Shown: positions 1-12,480, counted from the first letter of the stretch. The stretch: DNA of 64,000 bases from Anniella stebbinsi (GCA_029215795.1 JARDYH010000017.1:248001-312000), one strand, 5' to 3'. A program made the numbers and translations. The notes: generated by a model from the letters alone, not told the origin.

Positions 1-38
1 TCCCCTAGACTTCCCCTAGACTTCCCCTTTCCTCTATA

Positions 39-1735
39 CTAACCCTTCTTCCCCTAGACTTCCACTAGACTTCCCCTTCCCTCTATACTTCCCCTTCTTC
101 CCCTAGACTTCCCCTAGACTTCCCTTTCCCTCTATACTTCCCCTTCTTCCCCTTTTTCCCCTAGACTTCCCCTTCCCTCTATACTTCCTCTTCTTCCCCT
201 AGACTTCCCCTTCTTCCCCTAGACTTCCACTTCTTCCCCTAGACTTTCCGTAGACTTCCCCTTCCCTCTATACCTTCCCTTCTTCCCCTTCTTCCCCTAG
301 ACTTCCCCTTCTTCCCTAAGACTTCCCCTGGACTTCCCCTTCCCTCTATACTTCCCCTTCTTCCCCTAGACTTTCTCTTCCCTCTATACTTCCCCTTCTT
401 CCCCTAGATTTCCCCTTCTTCCCCTAGACTTCCCCTTCTTCCCCTAGAGTTCCCCTTCCCTCTATACTTCCCCTTCTTCCCCTAGACTTCCCCTAGACTT
501 CCCTTCCCTCTATACTTCCCCTTCTTCCCCTAGACTTCCCCTAGACTTCCCCTTCCCTCTCTACTTCCCCTTCTTCCCCTAGACTTCCCCTTCTTCCCCT
601 AGACTTCCCCTTCTTCCCCTAGACTTCCCCTTCTTCCCCTAGACTTCCCCTTCTTCCCCTATACTTCCCCTTCCCTCTATACTTCCCCTTCTTCCCCTAG
701 ACTTCCCCTAGACTTCCCTTTCCCTCTATACTTCCCCTTCTTCCCCTAGACTTCCCCTAGACTTCCCCTTCCCTCTATACTTCCCCTTCTTCCCCTAGAC
801 TTCCCCTTCCCTCTATACTTCCCCTTCTCCCCTAGACTTCCCCTAGACTTCCCTTCCCTCTATACTTCCCCTTCGTCCCCTAGACTTCCCCTTCCCTCTA
901 TACTTCCCCTTCTTCCCCTAGACTTCCCCTAGACTTCCCCTTCTTCCCCTAGACTTCCCCTTTTCCCCCTAGACTTCCCCTTCCCTCTATACTTCCTCTT
1001 CTTCCCCTAGACTTCCCCTTCTTCCCCTAGACTTCCCCTAGACTTCCCTTCCCTCTATACTTCCCCTTCTTCCCCTAGACTTCCCCTAGACTTCCCCTTC
1101 CCACTATACTTCCCCTTCTTCCCCTAGACTTCCCCTTCCCTCTATACTTCCCCTTCTTCCCCTAGACTTCCCCTTCTTCCCCCAGACTTCCTCTTCTTCC
1201 TCTAGACTTCCCCTTCCCTCTATACTTCCCCTTCTTCCCCTAGACTTCCCCTTCTTCCCTTAGACTTCCCCTTCTTCCCCTAGACTTCCACTTCTTCCCC
1301 TAGACTTCCCGTAGACTTCCCCTTGCCTCTATACTTCCCCTTCTTCCCCTAGACTGTCTCTTCCCTCTATACTTCCCCTTCTTCCCCTAGACTTCCCCTT
1401 CTTCCCCTAGACTTCCCCTTCTTCCCCTAGACTTCCCCTTCCCTCTATACTTCCCCTTCTTCCCCTAGACTTCCCCTAGACTTCCCTTCCCTCTATACTT
1501 CCCCTTTTTCCCCTAGACTTCCCCTAGACTTCCCCTTCCCTCTCTACTTCCCCTTCTTCTCCTAGACTTCCCCTTCTTCCCCTAGACTTCCCCTTCTTCC
1601 CCTAGACTTCCCCTTCCCTCTATACTTCCCCTTCTTCCCCTAGACTTCCCCTTCTTCCCCTAGACTTCCCCTTCTTCCCCTAGACTTCCCCTAGACTTCC
1701 CCTTCCCTCTATACTTCCCCTTCTTCCCCTAGACT
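39..1735. repeat. Segment homologous to 4286-5123 plus 7239-8098
   Basis: From the TACTAAC junction at 39 the sequence matches that at 4286 (offset 4,247, then 4,248 after a one-base length change in a C module) as far as the TTCGTCCCC variant at 875/5123. The match then jumps to 7238 (offset 6,363) and continues through the CCACTATAC marker (1101/7464), the CCCGTAG marker (1311/7674) and TTCTCCTAG (1557/7920) to about 1735/8098. The gap in the later copy is exactly the 2,115-bp duplicate, so this segment looks like the unduplicated form. Confidence 0.88.
488..664. repeat. Recurrent cassette A-C17-BA-A-C(ctct)-(BA)5
   Basis: The order is A (488-498), a 17-bp C lacking one C (499-515), BA (516-535), A (536-546), a C variant ending CTCTCTAC instead of CTCTATAC (547-564), then five BA words, the last ending TATAC. 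The same order recurs dozens of times in the window. What varies is the number of BA words after CTCTCTAC: 4 at 31859, 5 at 22475 and 6 at 21367, for example. This BA run is the main site of length change between otherwise near-identical copies. Confidence 0.92.
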
Positions 1736-1841
1736 TCCCCTAGACTTCCCCTTCCCTCTCTACTTCCCCTTCTTCCCCTAGACTTCCCCTTCTTCCCCTA
1801 GACTTCCCCTTCTTCCCCTAGACTTTCCCTTCCCTCTATAC

Positions 1842-1930
1842 TTCCCCTTCTTCCATTAGACTTCCCCTTCCCTCTATACTTCCCCTGCTTCCCCTAGACT
1901 TCCCCTAGTCTTCCCCTTCTTCCCCTAGAC
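1842..1930. repeat. Recurrent CCATTAG / CTGC / AGTC cassette
   Basis: A BA variant ending TTCCATTAGAC (1842-1861) is followed by C (1862-1879), a BA variant with CTGC in place of CTTC (1880-1899), an A variant ending TAGTC (1900-1910) and a normal BA (1911-1930). The linked variants travel together and recur, for example around 8650, 36157, 42258, 46981, 55077, 57890 and 60510. A sub-lineage has CTAATC in place of CTAGTC at 14287, 16198, 24089, 33453 and 61294. The linkage shows that copying happens in long blocks, not single modules. Confidence 0.9.
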
Positions 1931-2880
1931 TTCCCCTAGACTTCCCTTCCCTCTATACTTCCCCTTCTTCCCCTAGACTTCCCCTAGACTTCCCCTTCCC
2001 TCTCTACTTCCCCTTCTTCCCCTAGACTTCCCCTTCTTCCCCTAGACTTCCCCTTCTTCCCCTAGACTTTCCCTTCCCTCTATACTTCCCCTTCTTCCAT
2101 TAGACTTCCCCTTCCCTCTATACTTCCCCTTCTTCCCCTAGACTTCCCCTTCTTCCCCTAGACTTCCTCTTCTTCCCCTAGACTTCCCCTTCCCTCTATA
2201 CTTCCCCTTCTTCCCCTAGACTTCCCCTTCTTCCCTTAGACTTCCCCTTCTTCCCCTAGACTTCTCCTTCTTCCCTTAGACTTCCCCTTCTTCCCCTATA
2301 CTTCCCCTTCCCTCTATACTTCCCCTGCTTCCCCTAGACTTCCCCTAGACGTCCCCTTCTTCCCCTAGACTTCCCCTAGACTTCCCTTCCCTCTATACTT
2401 CCCCTTCTTCCCCTAGACTTCCCCTAGACTTCCCCTTCTTCCCCTAGACTTCCCCTTTTTCCCCTAGACTTCCCCTTCTTCCCCTAGACTTCCCCTTCCC
2501 TCTATACTTCCCCTTCTTCCATTAGACTTCCCCTTCCCTCTATACTTCCCCTGCTTCCCCTAGACTTCCCCTAGACTTCCCCTTCTTCCCCTAGACTTCC
2601 CCTAGACTTCCCCTTCCCTCTATACTTCCCCTTCTTCCCCTAGACTTCCCCTTCCCTCTATACTTCCCCTTCTTCCCCTAGACTTCCCCTTCTTCCCCTA
2701 GGCTTCCCCTAGACTTCCCCTTCCCTCTATACTTCCCCTTCTTCCCCTAGACTTCCCCTTCCCTCTATACTTCCCCTTCTTCCCCTAGACTTCCCCTAGA
2801 CTTCCCCTTCCCTCTATACTTCCCCTTCTTCCCCTAGACTTCCCCTTCTTCCCCTAGACTTCCCCTTCTTCCCCTAGACT

Positions 2881-2886
2881 AAGCTT
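2881..2886. other. AAGCTT marker variant (first of five)
   Basis: A BA word has changed so that TAGACTAAGCTTTCTTCC replaces the normal junction, creating AAGCTT. It recurs at 37197, 53281, 56955 and 58949. The flanking words (TTCCCGAGAC, TTCCCCTATAC, CTTTCCCTAG, CTACACTTTCCC) are conserved downstream of each, so these are copies of one founder block. Confidence 0.92.
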
Positions 2887-3008
2887 TCTTCCCCTAGACT
2901 TCCCCTTCTTCCCCTAGACTTCCCTTCTTCCCCGAGACTTCCCCTATACTTCCCCTTCTTTCCCTAGACTTCCCCTACACTTTCCCTTCCCTCTATACTT
3001 CCCCTTCT

Positions 3009-5123
3009 TCCCCTAGACTTACCCTTCTTCTCCTAGACTTCCCCTTCTTCCCCTAGACTTCCCCTTCCCTCTATACTTCCCCTTCTTCCCCTAGACTTCC
3101 CCTAGACTTCCACTTCTTCCCCTAGACTTCCCTTCTTCCCCTAGACTTCCCCTTCCCTCTATACTTCCCCTTCTTCCCCTAGACTTCCCCTAGACTTCCC
3201 CTTCTTCCTCTAGACTTCCCCTTTTTCCCCTAGACTTCCCCGTCCCTCTATACTTCCTCTTCTTCCCCTAGACTTCCCCTTCTTCCCCTAGAGTTCCCCT
3301 TCTTCTTCTAGACTTCCCCTAGACTTCCCCTTGCCTCTATACTTCCCCTTCTTCCCCTAGACTTCCCCTAGACTTCCCTTCCCTCTCTACTTCCCCTTCT
3401 TCCCCTAGACTTCCCCTAGACTTCCCCTTCCCTCTCTACTTCCCCTTCTTCCCCTAGACTTCCCCTTCTTCCCCTATACTTCCCCTTCCCTCTATACTTC
3501 CCCTTCTTCCCCTAGACTTCCCCTTCCCTCTATACATCCCCTTCTTCCCCTAGACTTCCCCTTCTTCCCCTAGACTTCCTCTTCTTCCCCTAGACTTCCC
3601 CTTCCCTCTATACTTCCTCTTCTTCCCCTAGACTTCCCCTTCTTCCCCTAGACTTCCCCTTCCCTCTATACTTCGCCTTCTTCCCCTAGACTTCCCCTAG
3701 ACTTCCCTTCCCTCTATACTTCCCCTTCTTCCCCTAGACTTCCCCTAGACTTCCCCTTCCCTCTCTACTTCCCCTTCTTCCCCTAGACTTCCCCTTCTTC
3801 CCCTAGACTTCCCCTTCTTCCCCTAGACTTCCCCTTCTTCCCCTAGACTTCCCCTTCTTCCCCTATACTTCCCCTTCCCTCTATACTTCCCCTTCTTCCC
3901 CTAGACTTCCCCTAGACTTCCCTTTCCCTCTATACTTCCCCTTCTTCCCCTAGACTTCCCCTAGACTTCCCCTTCCCTCTATACTTCCCCTTCTTCCCCT
4001 AGACTTCCCTTTCCCTCTATACTTCCCCTTCTCCCCTAGACTTCCCCTAGACTTCCCCTTCCCTCTATACTTCCCCTTCGTCCCCTAGACTTCCCCTTCC
4101 CTCTATACTTCCCCTTCTTCCCCTAGACTTCCCCTTGACTTCCCCTTCTTCCCCTAGACTTCCCCTTTTTCCCCTAGACTTCCCCTTCCCTCTATACTTC
4201 CTCTTCTTCCCCTAGACTTCCCCTTCTTCCCCTAGACTTCCCCTTCTTCCCCTAGACTTCCCCTAGACTTCCCCTTTCCTCTATACTAACCCTTCTTCCC
4301 CTAGACTTCCACTAGACTTCCCCTTCCCTCTATACTTCCCCTTCTTCCCCTAGACTTCCCCTAGACTTCCCTTTCCCTCTATACTTCCCCTTCTTCCCCT
4401 TTTTCCCCTAGACTTCCCCTTCCCTCTATACTTCCTCTTCTTCCCCTAGACTTCCCCTTCTTCCCCTAGACTTCCACTTCTTCCCCTAGACTTTCCGTAG
4501 ACTTCCCCTTCCCTCTATACCTTCCCTTCTTCCCCTTCTTCCCCTAGACTACCCCTTCTTCCCTTAGACTTCCCCTGGACTTCCCCTTCCCTCTATACTT
4601 CCCCTTCTTCCCCTAGACTTTCTCTTCCCTCTATACTTCCCCTTCTTCCCCTAGATTTCCCCTTCTTCCCCTAGACTTCCCCTTCTTCCCCTAGAGTTCC
4701 CCTTCCCTCTATACTTCCCCTTCTTCCCCTAGACTTCCCCTAGACTTCCCTTCCCTCTATACTTCCCCTTCTTCCCCTAGACTTCCCCTAGACTTCCCCT
4801 TCCCTCTCTACTTCCCCTTCTTCCCCTAGACTTCCCCTTCTTCCCCTAGACTTCCCCTTCTTCCCCTAGACTTCCCCTTCTTCCCCTAGACTTCCCCTTC
4901 TTCCCCTATACTTCCCCTTCCCTCTATACTTCCCCTTCTTCCCCTAGACTTCCCCTAGACTTCCCTTTCCCTCTATACTTCCCCTTCTTCCCCTAGACTT
5001 CCCCTAGACTTCCCCTTCCCTCTATACTTCCCCTTCTTCCCCTAGACTTCCCCTTCCCTCTATACTTCCCCTTCTCCCCTAGACTTCCCCTAGACTTCCC
5101 CTTCCCTCTATACTTCCCCTTCG
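3009..5123. repeat. 2,115-bp tandem duplication, copy 1
   Basis: Rare variants repeat at exactly +2,115: TTACCC (3016/5131), CCGTCCC (3242/5357), ACATCC (3536/5651), TTCGCC (3675/5790), CTTGACTT (4135/6250) and the TACTAAC junction (4286/6401). Both copies end in a TTCGTCCCC variant (G at 5123 and 7238), while the base pair before copy 1 has the normal TTCTTCCCC. The copies are adjacent. In the stretches I compared there was one substitution (A 4693 versus G 6808) and no indel. Confidence 0.93.
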
Positions 5124-7238
5124 TCCCCTAGACTTACCCTTCTTCTCCTAGACTTCCCCTTCTTCCCCTAGACTTCCCCTTCCCTCTATACTTCCCCTTC
5201 TTCCCCTAGACTTCCCCTAGACTTCCACTTCTTCCCCTAGACTTCCCTTCTTCCCCTAGACTTCCCCTTCCCTCTATACTTCCCCTTCTTCCCCTAGACT
5301 TCCCCTAGACTTCCCCTTCTTCCTCTAGACTTCCCCTTTTTCCCCTAGACTTCCCCGTCCCTCTATACTTCCTCTTCTTCCCCTAGACTTCCCCTTCTTC
5401 CCCTAGAGTTCCCCTTCTTCTTCTAGACTTCCCCTAGACTTCCCCTTGCCTCTATACTTCCCCTTCTTCCCCTAGACTTCCCCTAGACTTCCCTTCCCTC
5501 TCTACTTCCCCTTCTTCCCCTAGACTTCCCCTAGACTTCCCCTTCCCTCTCTACTTCCCCTTCTTCCCCTAGACTTCCCCTTCTTCCCCTATACTTCCCC
5601 TTCCCTCTATACTTCCCCTTCTTCCCCTAGACTTCCCCTTCCCTCTATACATCCCCTTCTTCCCCTAGACTTCCCCTTCTTCCCCTAGACTTCCTCTTCT
5701 TCCCCTAGACTTCCCCTTCCCTCTATACTTCCTCTTCTTCCCCTAGACTTCCCCTTCTTCCCCTAGACTTCCCCTTCCCTCTATACTTCGCCTTCTTCCC
5801 CTAGACTTCCCCTAGACTTCCCTTCCCTCTATACTTCCCCTTCTTCCCCTAGACTTCCCCTAGACTTCCCCTTCCCTCTCTACTTCCCCTTCTTCCCCTA
5901 GACTTCCCCTTCTTCCCCTAGACTTCCCCTTCTTCCCCTAGACTTCCCCTTCTTCCCCTAGACTTCCCCTTCTTCCCCTATACTTCCCCTTCCCTCTATA
6001 CTTCCCCTTCTTCCCCTAGACTTCCCCTAGACTTCCCTTTCCCTCTATACTTCCCCTTCTTCCCCTAGACTTCCCCTAGACTTCCCCTTCCCTCTATACT
6101 TCCCCTTCTTCCCCTAGACTTCCCTTTCCCTCTATACTTCCCCTTCTCCCCTAGACTTCCCCTAGACTTCCCCTTCCCTCTATACTTCCCCTTCGTCCCC
6201 TAGACTTCCCCTTCCCTCTATACTTCCCCTTCTTCCCCTAGACTTCCCCTTGACTTCCCCTTCTTCCCCTAGACTTCCCCTTTTTCCCCTAGACTTCCCC
6301 TTCCCTCTATACTTCCTCTTCTTCCCCTAGACTTCCCCTTCTTCCCCTAGACTTCCCCTTCTTCCCCTAGACTTCCCCTAGACTTCCCCTTTCCTCTATA
6401 CTAACCCTTCTTCCCCTAGACTTCCACTAGACTTCCCCTTCCCTCTATACTTCCCCTTCTTCCCCTAGACTTCCCCTAGACTTCCCTTTCCCTCTATACT
6501 TCCCCTTCTTCCCCTTTTTCCCCTAGACTTCCCCTTCCCTCTATACTTCCTCTTCTTCCCCTAGACTTCCCCTTCTTCCCCTAGACTTCCACTTCTTCCC
6601 CTAGACTTTCCGTAGACTTCCCCTTCCCTCTATACCTTCCCTTCTTCCCCTTCTTCCCCTAGACTACCCCTTCTTCCCTTAGACTTCCCCTGGACTTCCC
6701 CTTCCCTCTATACTTCCCCTTCTTCCCCTAGACTTTCTCTTCCCTCTATACTTCCCCTTCTTCCCCTAGATTTCCCCTTCTTCCCCTAGACTTCCCCTTC
6801 TTCCCCTGGAGTTCCCCTTCCCTCTATACTTCCCCTTCTTCCCCTAGACTTCCCCTAGACTTCCCTTCCCTCTATACTTCCCCTTCTTCCCCTAGACTTC
6901 CCCTAGACTTCCCCTTCCCTCTCTACTTCCCCTTCTTCCCCTAGACTTCCCCTTCTTCCCCTAGACTTCCCCTTCTTCCCCTAGACTTCCCCTTCTTCCC
7001 CTAGACTTCCCCTTCTTCCCCTATACTTCCCCTTCCCTCTATACTTCCCCTTCTTCCCCTAGACTTCCCCTAGACTTCCCTTTCCCTCTATACTTCCCCT
7101 TCTTCCCCTAGACTTCCCCTAGACTTCCCCTTCCCTCTATACTTCCCCTTCTTCCCCTAGACTTCCCCTTCCCTCTATACTTCCCCTTCTCCCCTAGACT
7201 TCCCCTAGACTTCCCCTTCCCTCTATACTTCCCCTTCG
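5124..7238. repeat. 2,115-bp tandem duplication, copy 2
   Basis: This is the second copy of 3009-5123, with the same order of modules and variants. It carries the G at 6808 where copy 1 has A. The near identity over 2.1 kb, in an array whose modules otherwise vary freely, points to a recent event. Confidence 0.93.
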
Positions 7239-9316
7239 TCCCCTAGACTTCCCCTTCCCTCTATACTTCCCCTTCTTCCCCTAGACTTCCCCTAGACTTC
7301 CCCTTCTTCCCCTAGACTTCCCCTTTTTCCCCTAGACTTCCCCTTCCCTCTATACTTCCTCTTCTTCCCCTAGACTTCCCCTTCTTCCCCTAGACTTCCC
7401 CTAGACTTCCCTTCCCTCTATACTTCCCCTTCTTCCCCTAGACTTCCCCTAGACTTCCCCTTCCCACTATACTTCCCCTTCTTCCCCTAGACTTCCCCTT
7501 CCCTCTATACTTCCCCTTCTTCCCCTAGACTTCCCCTTCTTCCCCTAGACTTCCTCTTCTTCCCCAAGACTTCCCCTTCCCTCTATACTTCCCCTTCTTC
7601 CCCTAGACTTCCCCTTCTTCCCTTAGACTTCCCCTTCTTCCCCTAGACTTCCACTTCTTCCCCTAGACTTCCCGTAGACTTCCCCTTGCCTCTATACTTC
7701 CCCTTCTTCCCCTAGACTTTCTCTTCCCTCTATACTTCCCCTTCTTCCCCTAGACTTCCCCTTCTTCCCCTAGACTTCCCCTTCTTCCCCTAGACTTCCC
7801 CTTCCCTCTATACTTCCCCTTCTTCCCCTAGACTTCCCCTAGACTTCCCTTCCCTCTATACTTCCCCTTCTTCCCCTAGACTTCCCCTAGACTTCCCCTT
7901 CCCTCTCTACTTCCCCTTCTTCTCCTAGACTTCCCCTTCTTCCCCTAGACTTCCCCTTCTTCCCCTAGACTTCCCCTTCCCTCTATACTTCCCCTTCTTC
8001 CCCTAGACTTCCCCTTCTTCCCCTAGACTTCCCCTTCTTCCCCTAGACTTCCCCTAGACTTCCCCTTTCCTCTATACTTCCCCTTCTTCCCCTAGACTTC
8101 CCCTTCCCTCTATACTTCCACTTCTTCCATTAGACTTCACCTTCCCTCTATACTTCCCCTGCTTCCCCTAGATTTCCCCTAGACTTCCCCTTCTTCCCCT
8201 AGACTTCCCCTAGACTTCCCCTTCCCTCTATACTTCCCCTTCTTCCCCTGGACTTCCCCTTCCCTCTATACTTCCCCTTCTTCCCCAAGACTTCCCCTTC
8301 TTCCCCTAGACTTCCTCTTCTTCCCCTAGACTTCCCCTTCTTCCCTTAGACTTCCCCTTCTTCCCCTAGACTTCCCCTTCTCTCTATACTTCCCCTGCTT
8401 CCCCTGGACTTCCCCTAGACTTCCCCTTCTTCCCCTAGACTTCCCCTAGACTTCCCTTCCCTCTATACTTCCCCTTCTTCCCCTAGACTTCCCCTAGACT
8501 TCCCCTTCCCTCTCTACTTCCCCTTCTTCCCCTAGACTTCCCCTTCTTCCCCTAGACTTCCCCTTCTTCCCCTAGACTTTCCCTTCCCTCTATACTTCCC
8601 CTTCTTCCATTAGACTTCCCCTTCCCTCTATACTTCCCCTGCTTCCCCTAGACTTCCCCTAGTCTTCCCCTTCTTCCCCTAGACTTCCCCTAGACTTCCC
8701 TTCCCTCTATACTTCCCCTTCTTCCCCTAGACTTCCCCTAGACTTCCCCTTCCCTCTCTACTTCCCCTTCTTCCCCTAGACTTCCCCTTCTTCCCCTAGA
8801 CTTCCCCTTCTTCCCCTAGACTTTCCCTTCCCTCTATACTTCCCCTTCTTCCATTAGACTTCCCCTTCCCTCTATACTTCCCCTTCTTCCCCTAGACTTC
8901 CCCTTCTTCCCCTAGACTTCCTCTTCTTCCCCTAGACTTCCCCTTCCCTCTATACTTCCCCTTCTTCCCCTAGACTTCCCCTTCTTCCCTTAGACTTCCC
9001 CTTCTTCCCCTAGACTTCCCCTTCCCTCTATACTTCCCCTTCTTCCCCTAGACTTCCCCTTCCCTCTATACTTCCCCTTCTCCCCTAGACTTCCCCTAGA
9101 CTTCCCCTTCCCTCTATACTTCCCCTTCTTCCCCTAGACTTCCCCTTCCCTCTTACTTCCCCTTCTTCCCCTAGACTTCCCCTAGACTTCCCCTTCTTCC
9201 CCTAGACTTCCCCTTTTTCCCCTAGACTTCCCCTTCCCTCTATACTTCCTCCTCATCCCCTAGACTTCCCCTTCTTCCCCTAGACTTCCCCTTCTTCCCC
9301 TAGACTTCCCCTAGAC

Positions 9317-9463
9317 TTCCCCTTTCCTCTATACTCCCCCTTCTTCCCCTAGACTTCCACTAGACTTCCCCTTCCCTCTATACTTCCCCTTCTTCCCCTA
9401 GACTTCCCCTAGACTTCCCCTTCCCTCTATACTTCCCCTTCTTCCCCTAGACTTCCCCTAGAC
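9317..9463. repeat. Three consecutive 49-bp C-BA-A blocks (reference unit)
   Basis: This is a clean example of the commonest long word. The three blocks are 9317-9365, 9366-9414 and 9415-9463. In the last two, C (18 bp), BA (20 bp) and A (11 bp) fit exactly with no mismatch to consensus. The first has the frequent variants CTTTCCTCTATAC in C, a substituted B, and TTCCACTAGAC in A. The block contains two CTAG palindromes, no CpG and no ATG. Confidence 0.95.
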
Positions 9464-9776
9464 TTCCCCTTCCCTCTATACTTCCCCTTCTTCCTCTATA
9501 CTTCCCCTTGTCCCCTAGACTTTCCCTAGACTTCCCCTTCCCTCTATACTTCCCCTTCTTCCCCTAGACTTCCCCTAGACTTCCCCTTCCTCCCCTAGAC
9601 TTCCCCTTTTTCCCCTAGACTTCCCCTAGACTTCCCCTTCCCTCTATACTTCCCCTTCTTCCCCTAGACTTCCCCTAGACTTCCCCTTCCCTCTATACTT
9701 CCCCTTCTTCCCCTAGACTTCCCCTAGACTTCCCCTTCCCTCTATACTTCCCCTTCTTCCTCTATACTTCCCCTTG
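9405..9776. repeat. Local 266-bp duplication
   Basis: The unusual string TTCCTCTATAC followed by TTCCCCTTGTCCCC occurs with its G at 9510 and at 9776, preceded both times by two C-BA-A blocks. The 55.9 kb relative has only one copy, so the extra copy probably arose in this block. Exact edges are not determined. Confidence 0.8.
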
Positions 9777-10329
9777 TCCCCTAGACTTTCCCTAGACTTC
9801 CCTTTCCCTCTATACTTCCTCTTCTTCCCCTAGACTTCCCCTTCTTCCCCTAGACTTCCACTTCTTCCCCTAGACTTTCCGTAGACTTCCCCTTCCCTCT
9901 ATACCTTCCCTTCTTCCCCTTCTTCCCCTAGACTTCCCCTTCTTCCCTTAGACTTCCCCTGGACTTCCCCTTCCCTCTATACTTCCCCTTCTTCCCCTAG
10001 ACTTTCTCTTCCCTCTATACTTCCCCTTCTTCCCCTAGACTTCCCCTTCTTCCCCTAGACTTCCCCTTCTTCCCCTAGACTTCTCCTTCCCTCTATACTT
10101 CCCTTTCTTCCCCTAGACTTCCCCTAGACTTCCCTTCCCTCTATACTTCCCCTTCTTCCCCTAGACTTCCTCTTCTTCCCCTAGACTTCCACTTCCCTCT
10201 ATACTTCCCCTTCTTCCCCTAGACTTCCCCTTCTTCCCCTAGACTTCCCCTTCTTCCCCTAGACTTCCCCTAGACTTCCCATTGACTCTATACTTCCCCT
10301 TCTTCCCCTAGACTTTCTCTTCCCTGTAT

Positions 10330-12480
10330 ACTTCCCCTTCTTCCCCTAGACTTCCCCTTCTTCCCCTAGACTTCCCCTTCTTCCCCTAGACTTCCCCTTC
10401 CCTCTATACTTCCCCTTCTTCCCCTAGACTTCCACTAGACTTCCCCTTTCCTCTACACTTCCCCTTCTTCCCCAAGACTTCCCCTCCACTTTCCCTTCCC
10501 TCTATACTTCTCCTTCTTCCCCTAGACTTCCCCTTCTTCCCCTAGACTTCCCCTTCTTCCCTTAGACTTCCCCTTCTTCCGCTAGACTTCCCCTTCCCTC
10601 TATACTTCCCCTTCTTCCCCTAGACTTCCCCTTACCTCTATACTTCCCCTTCTCCCCTAGACTTCCCCTAGACTTCCCCTTCCCTCTATACTTCCCCTTC
10701 TTCCCCTAGACTTCCCCTTCCCTCTATACTTCCCCTTCTTCCCCTACACTTCCCCTAGACTTCCCCTTCTTCCCCTAGACTTCCCCTTTTTCCCCTAGAC
10801 TTCCCCTTCCCTCTATACTTCCTCCTCATCCCCTAGACTTCCCCTTCTTCCCCTAGACTTCCCCTTCTTCCCCTAGACTTCCCCTAGACTTCCCCTTTCC
10901 TCTATACTTCCCCTTCTTCCCCTAGACTTCCACTAGACTTCCCCTTCCCTCTATACTTCCCCTTCTTCCCCTAGACTTCCCCTAGACTTCCCCTTCCCTC
11001 TATACTTCCCCTTCTTCCCCTAGACTTCCCCTAGACTTCCCCTTCCCTCTATACTTCCCCTTCTTCCCCTAGACTTCCCCTTTCCTCTATACTTCCCCTT
11101 CTCCCCTAGACTTCCCCTAGACTTCCCCTTCCCTCTATACTTCCCCTTCTTCCCCTAGACTTCCCCTAGACTTCCCCTTCTTCCCCTAGACTTCCCCTTT
11201 TTCCCCTAGACTTCCCTTTCCCTCTATACTTCCTCTTCTTCCCCTAGACTTCCCCTTCTTCCCCTAGTCTTCCACTTCTTCCCCTAGACTTTCCGTAGAC
11301 TTCCCCTTCCCTCTATACCTTCCCTTCTTCCCCTTCTTCCCCTAGACTTCCCCTTCTTCCCTTAGACTTCCCCTGGACTTCCCCTTCCCTCTATACTTCC
11401 CCTTCTTCCCCTAGACTTTCTCTTCCCTCTATACTTCCCTTTCTTCCCCTAGACTTCCCCTTCTTCCCCTAGACTTCCCCTTCTTCCCCTAGACTTCTCC
11501 TTCCCTCTATACTTCCCTTTCTTCCCCTAGACTTCCCCTAGACTTCCATTCCCTCTATACTTCCCCTTCTTCCCCTAGACTTCCTCTTCTTCCCCTAGAC
11601 TTCCACTTCCCTCTATACTTCCCCTTCTTCCCCTAGACTTCCCCTTCTTCCCTTAGACTTCCCCTTCCTCCCCTAGACTTCCCATTCTTCCCCTAGACTT
11701 CCCCTTCTTCCCCTAGACTTCCCCTAGACTTCCCATTGCCTCTATACTTCCCCTTCTTCCCCTAGACTTTCTCTTCCCTGTATACTTCCCCTTCTTCCCC
11801 TAGACTTCCCCTTGTTCCCCTAGACTTCCCCTAGACTTCCCTTCCCTCTATACTTCCCCTTCTTCCCCTAGACTTCCCCTAGACTTCCCCTTCCCTCTCT
11901 ACTTCCCCTTCTTCCCCTAGACTTCCCCTTCTTCCCCTAGAGTTCCCCTTCTTCCCCTAGACTTCCCCTTCCCTCTATACTTCCCCTTCTTCCCCTAGAC
12001 TTCCCCTAGACTTCCCCTTCCCGCTATACTTCCCCTTCTTCCCCTAGACTTCCCCTTCTTCCCCTAGACTTCCCCTTCCATCTATACTTCCCCTTCTTCC
12101 CCTAGACTTCTCCTAGACCTCCCCTTCCCTCTATACTGCTCCTTCTTCCCCTAGACTTCCCCTAGACTTCCCCTTTCCTCTATACTTCCCCTTCTTCCCC
12201 TAGACTTCCCCTAGACTTCCCCTTCCCTCTATACTTCCCCTTCTTCCCCTAGACTTCCCCTAGACTTCCCTTTCCCTCTATACTTCCCCTTCTTCCCCTA
12301 GACTTCCCCTTCCCTCTATACTTCCCCTTCTTCCCCTAGACTTCCCCTAGACTTCCCCTTCCCTCTATACTTCCCCTTCTTCCCCTAGTCTACCCCTGGA
12401 CTTCCCCTTCCCTCTATACTTCCCCTTCTTCCCATAGATTTCCCCTTCTTCCCCTAGACTTCCCCTTCTTCCCCTAGACT
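10330..12480. repeat. Array block with split homology to 49.1-53.3 kb
   Basis: From about 10330 to 11815 the block matches 49125-50610 at a constant offset of 38,795 (markers CCCAAGAC 10471/49266, CTACAC 10745/49540, CCTCATCC 10828/49623, CCTGTATAC 11780/50575). From about 11820 to 12480 it matches 52620-53280 at offset 40,800 (markers CCGCTATAC 12022/52822, ACTGCTCC 12137/52937, AGTCTACC 12388/53188). The later region therefore holds 2,005 bp more between the two halves. CTTGTTCCCC at 11811-11820 lies at the junction. Confidence 0.88.

Larger units (their letters stand above)
7239..10170. repeat. Array block related to 53.7-56.4 kb and 47.8-49.1 kb
   Basis: Markers pair with the far end of the window: CCACTATAC 7464/54009 and CCCGTAG 7674/54219 (offset 46,545), TTCACC 8139/54517 (46,378), TCTTAC 9151/55567, CCTCATCC 9255/55671 and CCTTGTCC 9510/55926 (46,416), TCCGTAG 9881/56120 and TTCTCC 10081/56320 (46,239). 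The step from 46,378 to 46,416 is 38 bp, one C-BA gained in the later copy. TCTTAC and CCTCATCC also pair with 48796 and 48900 (offset 39,645), so the 8.4-9.4 kb part exists in three copies. No gene is seen. Confidence 0.85.

Noticed and set aside
3009..7238. Assembly artefact duplicating one stretch
   Set aside because: It cannot be excluded without reads, but the two copies differ at a base and many other duplications of different lengths and ages are present, so a real array history is more likely.
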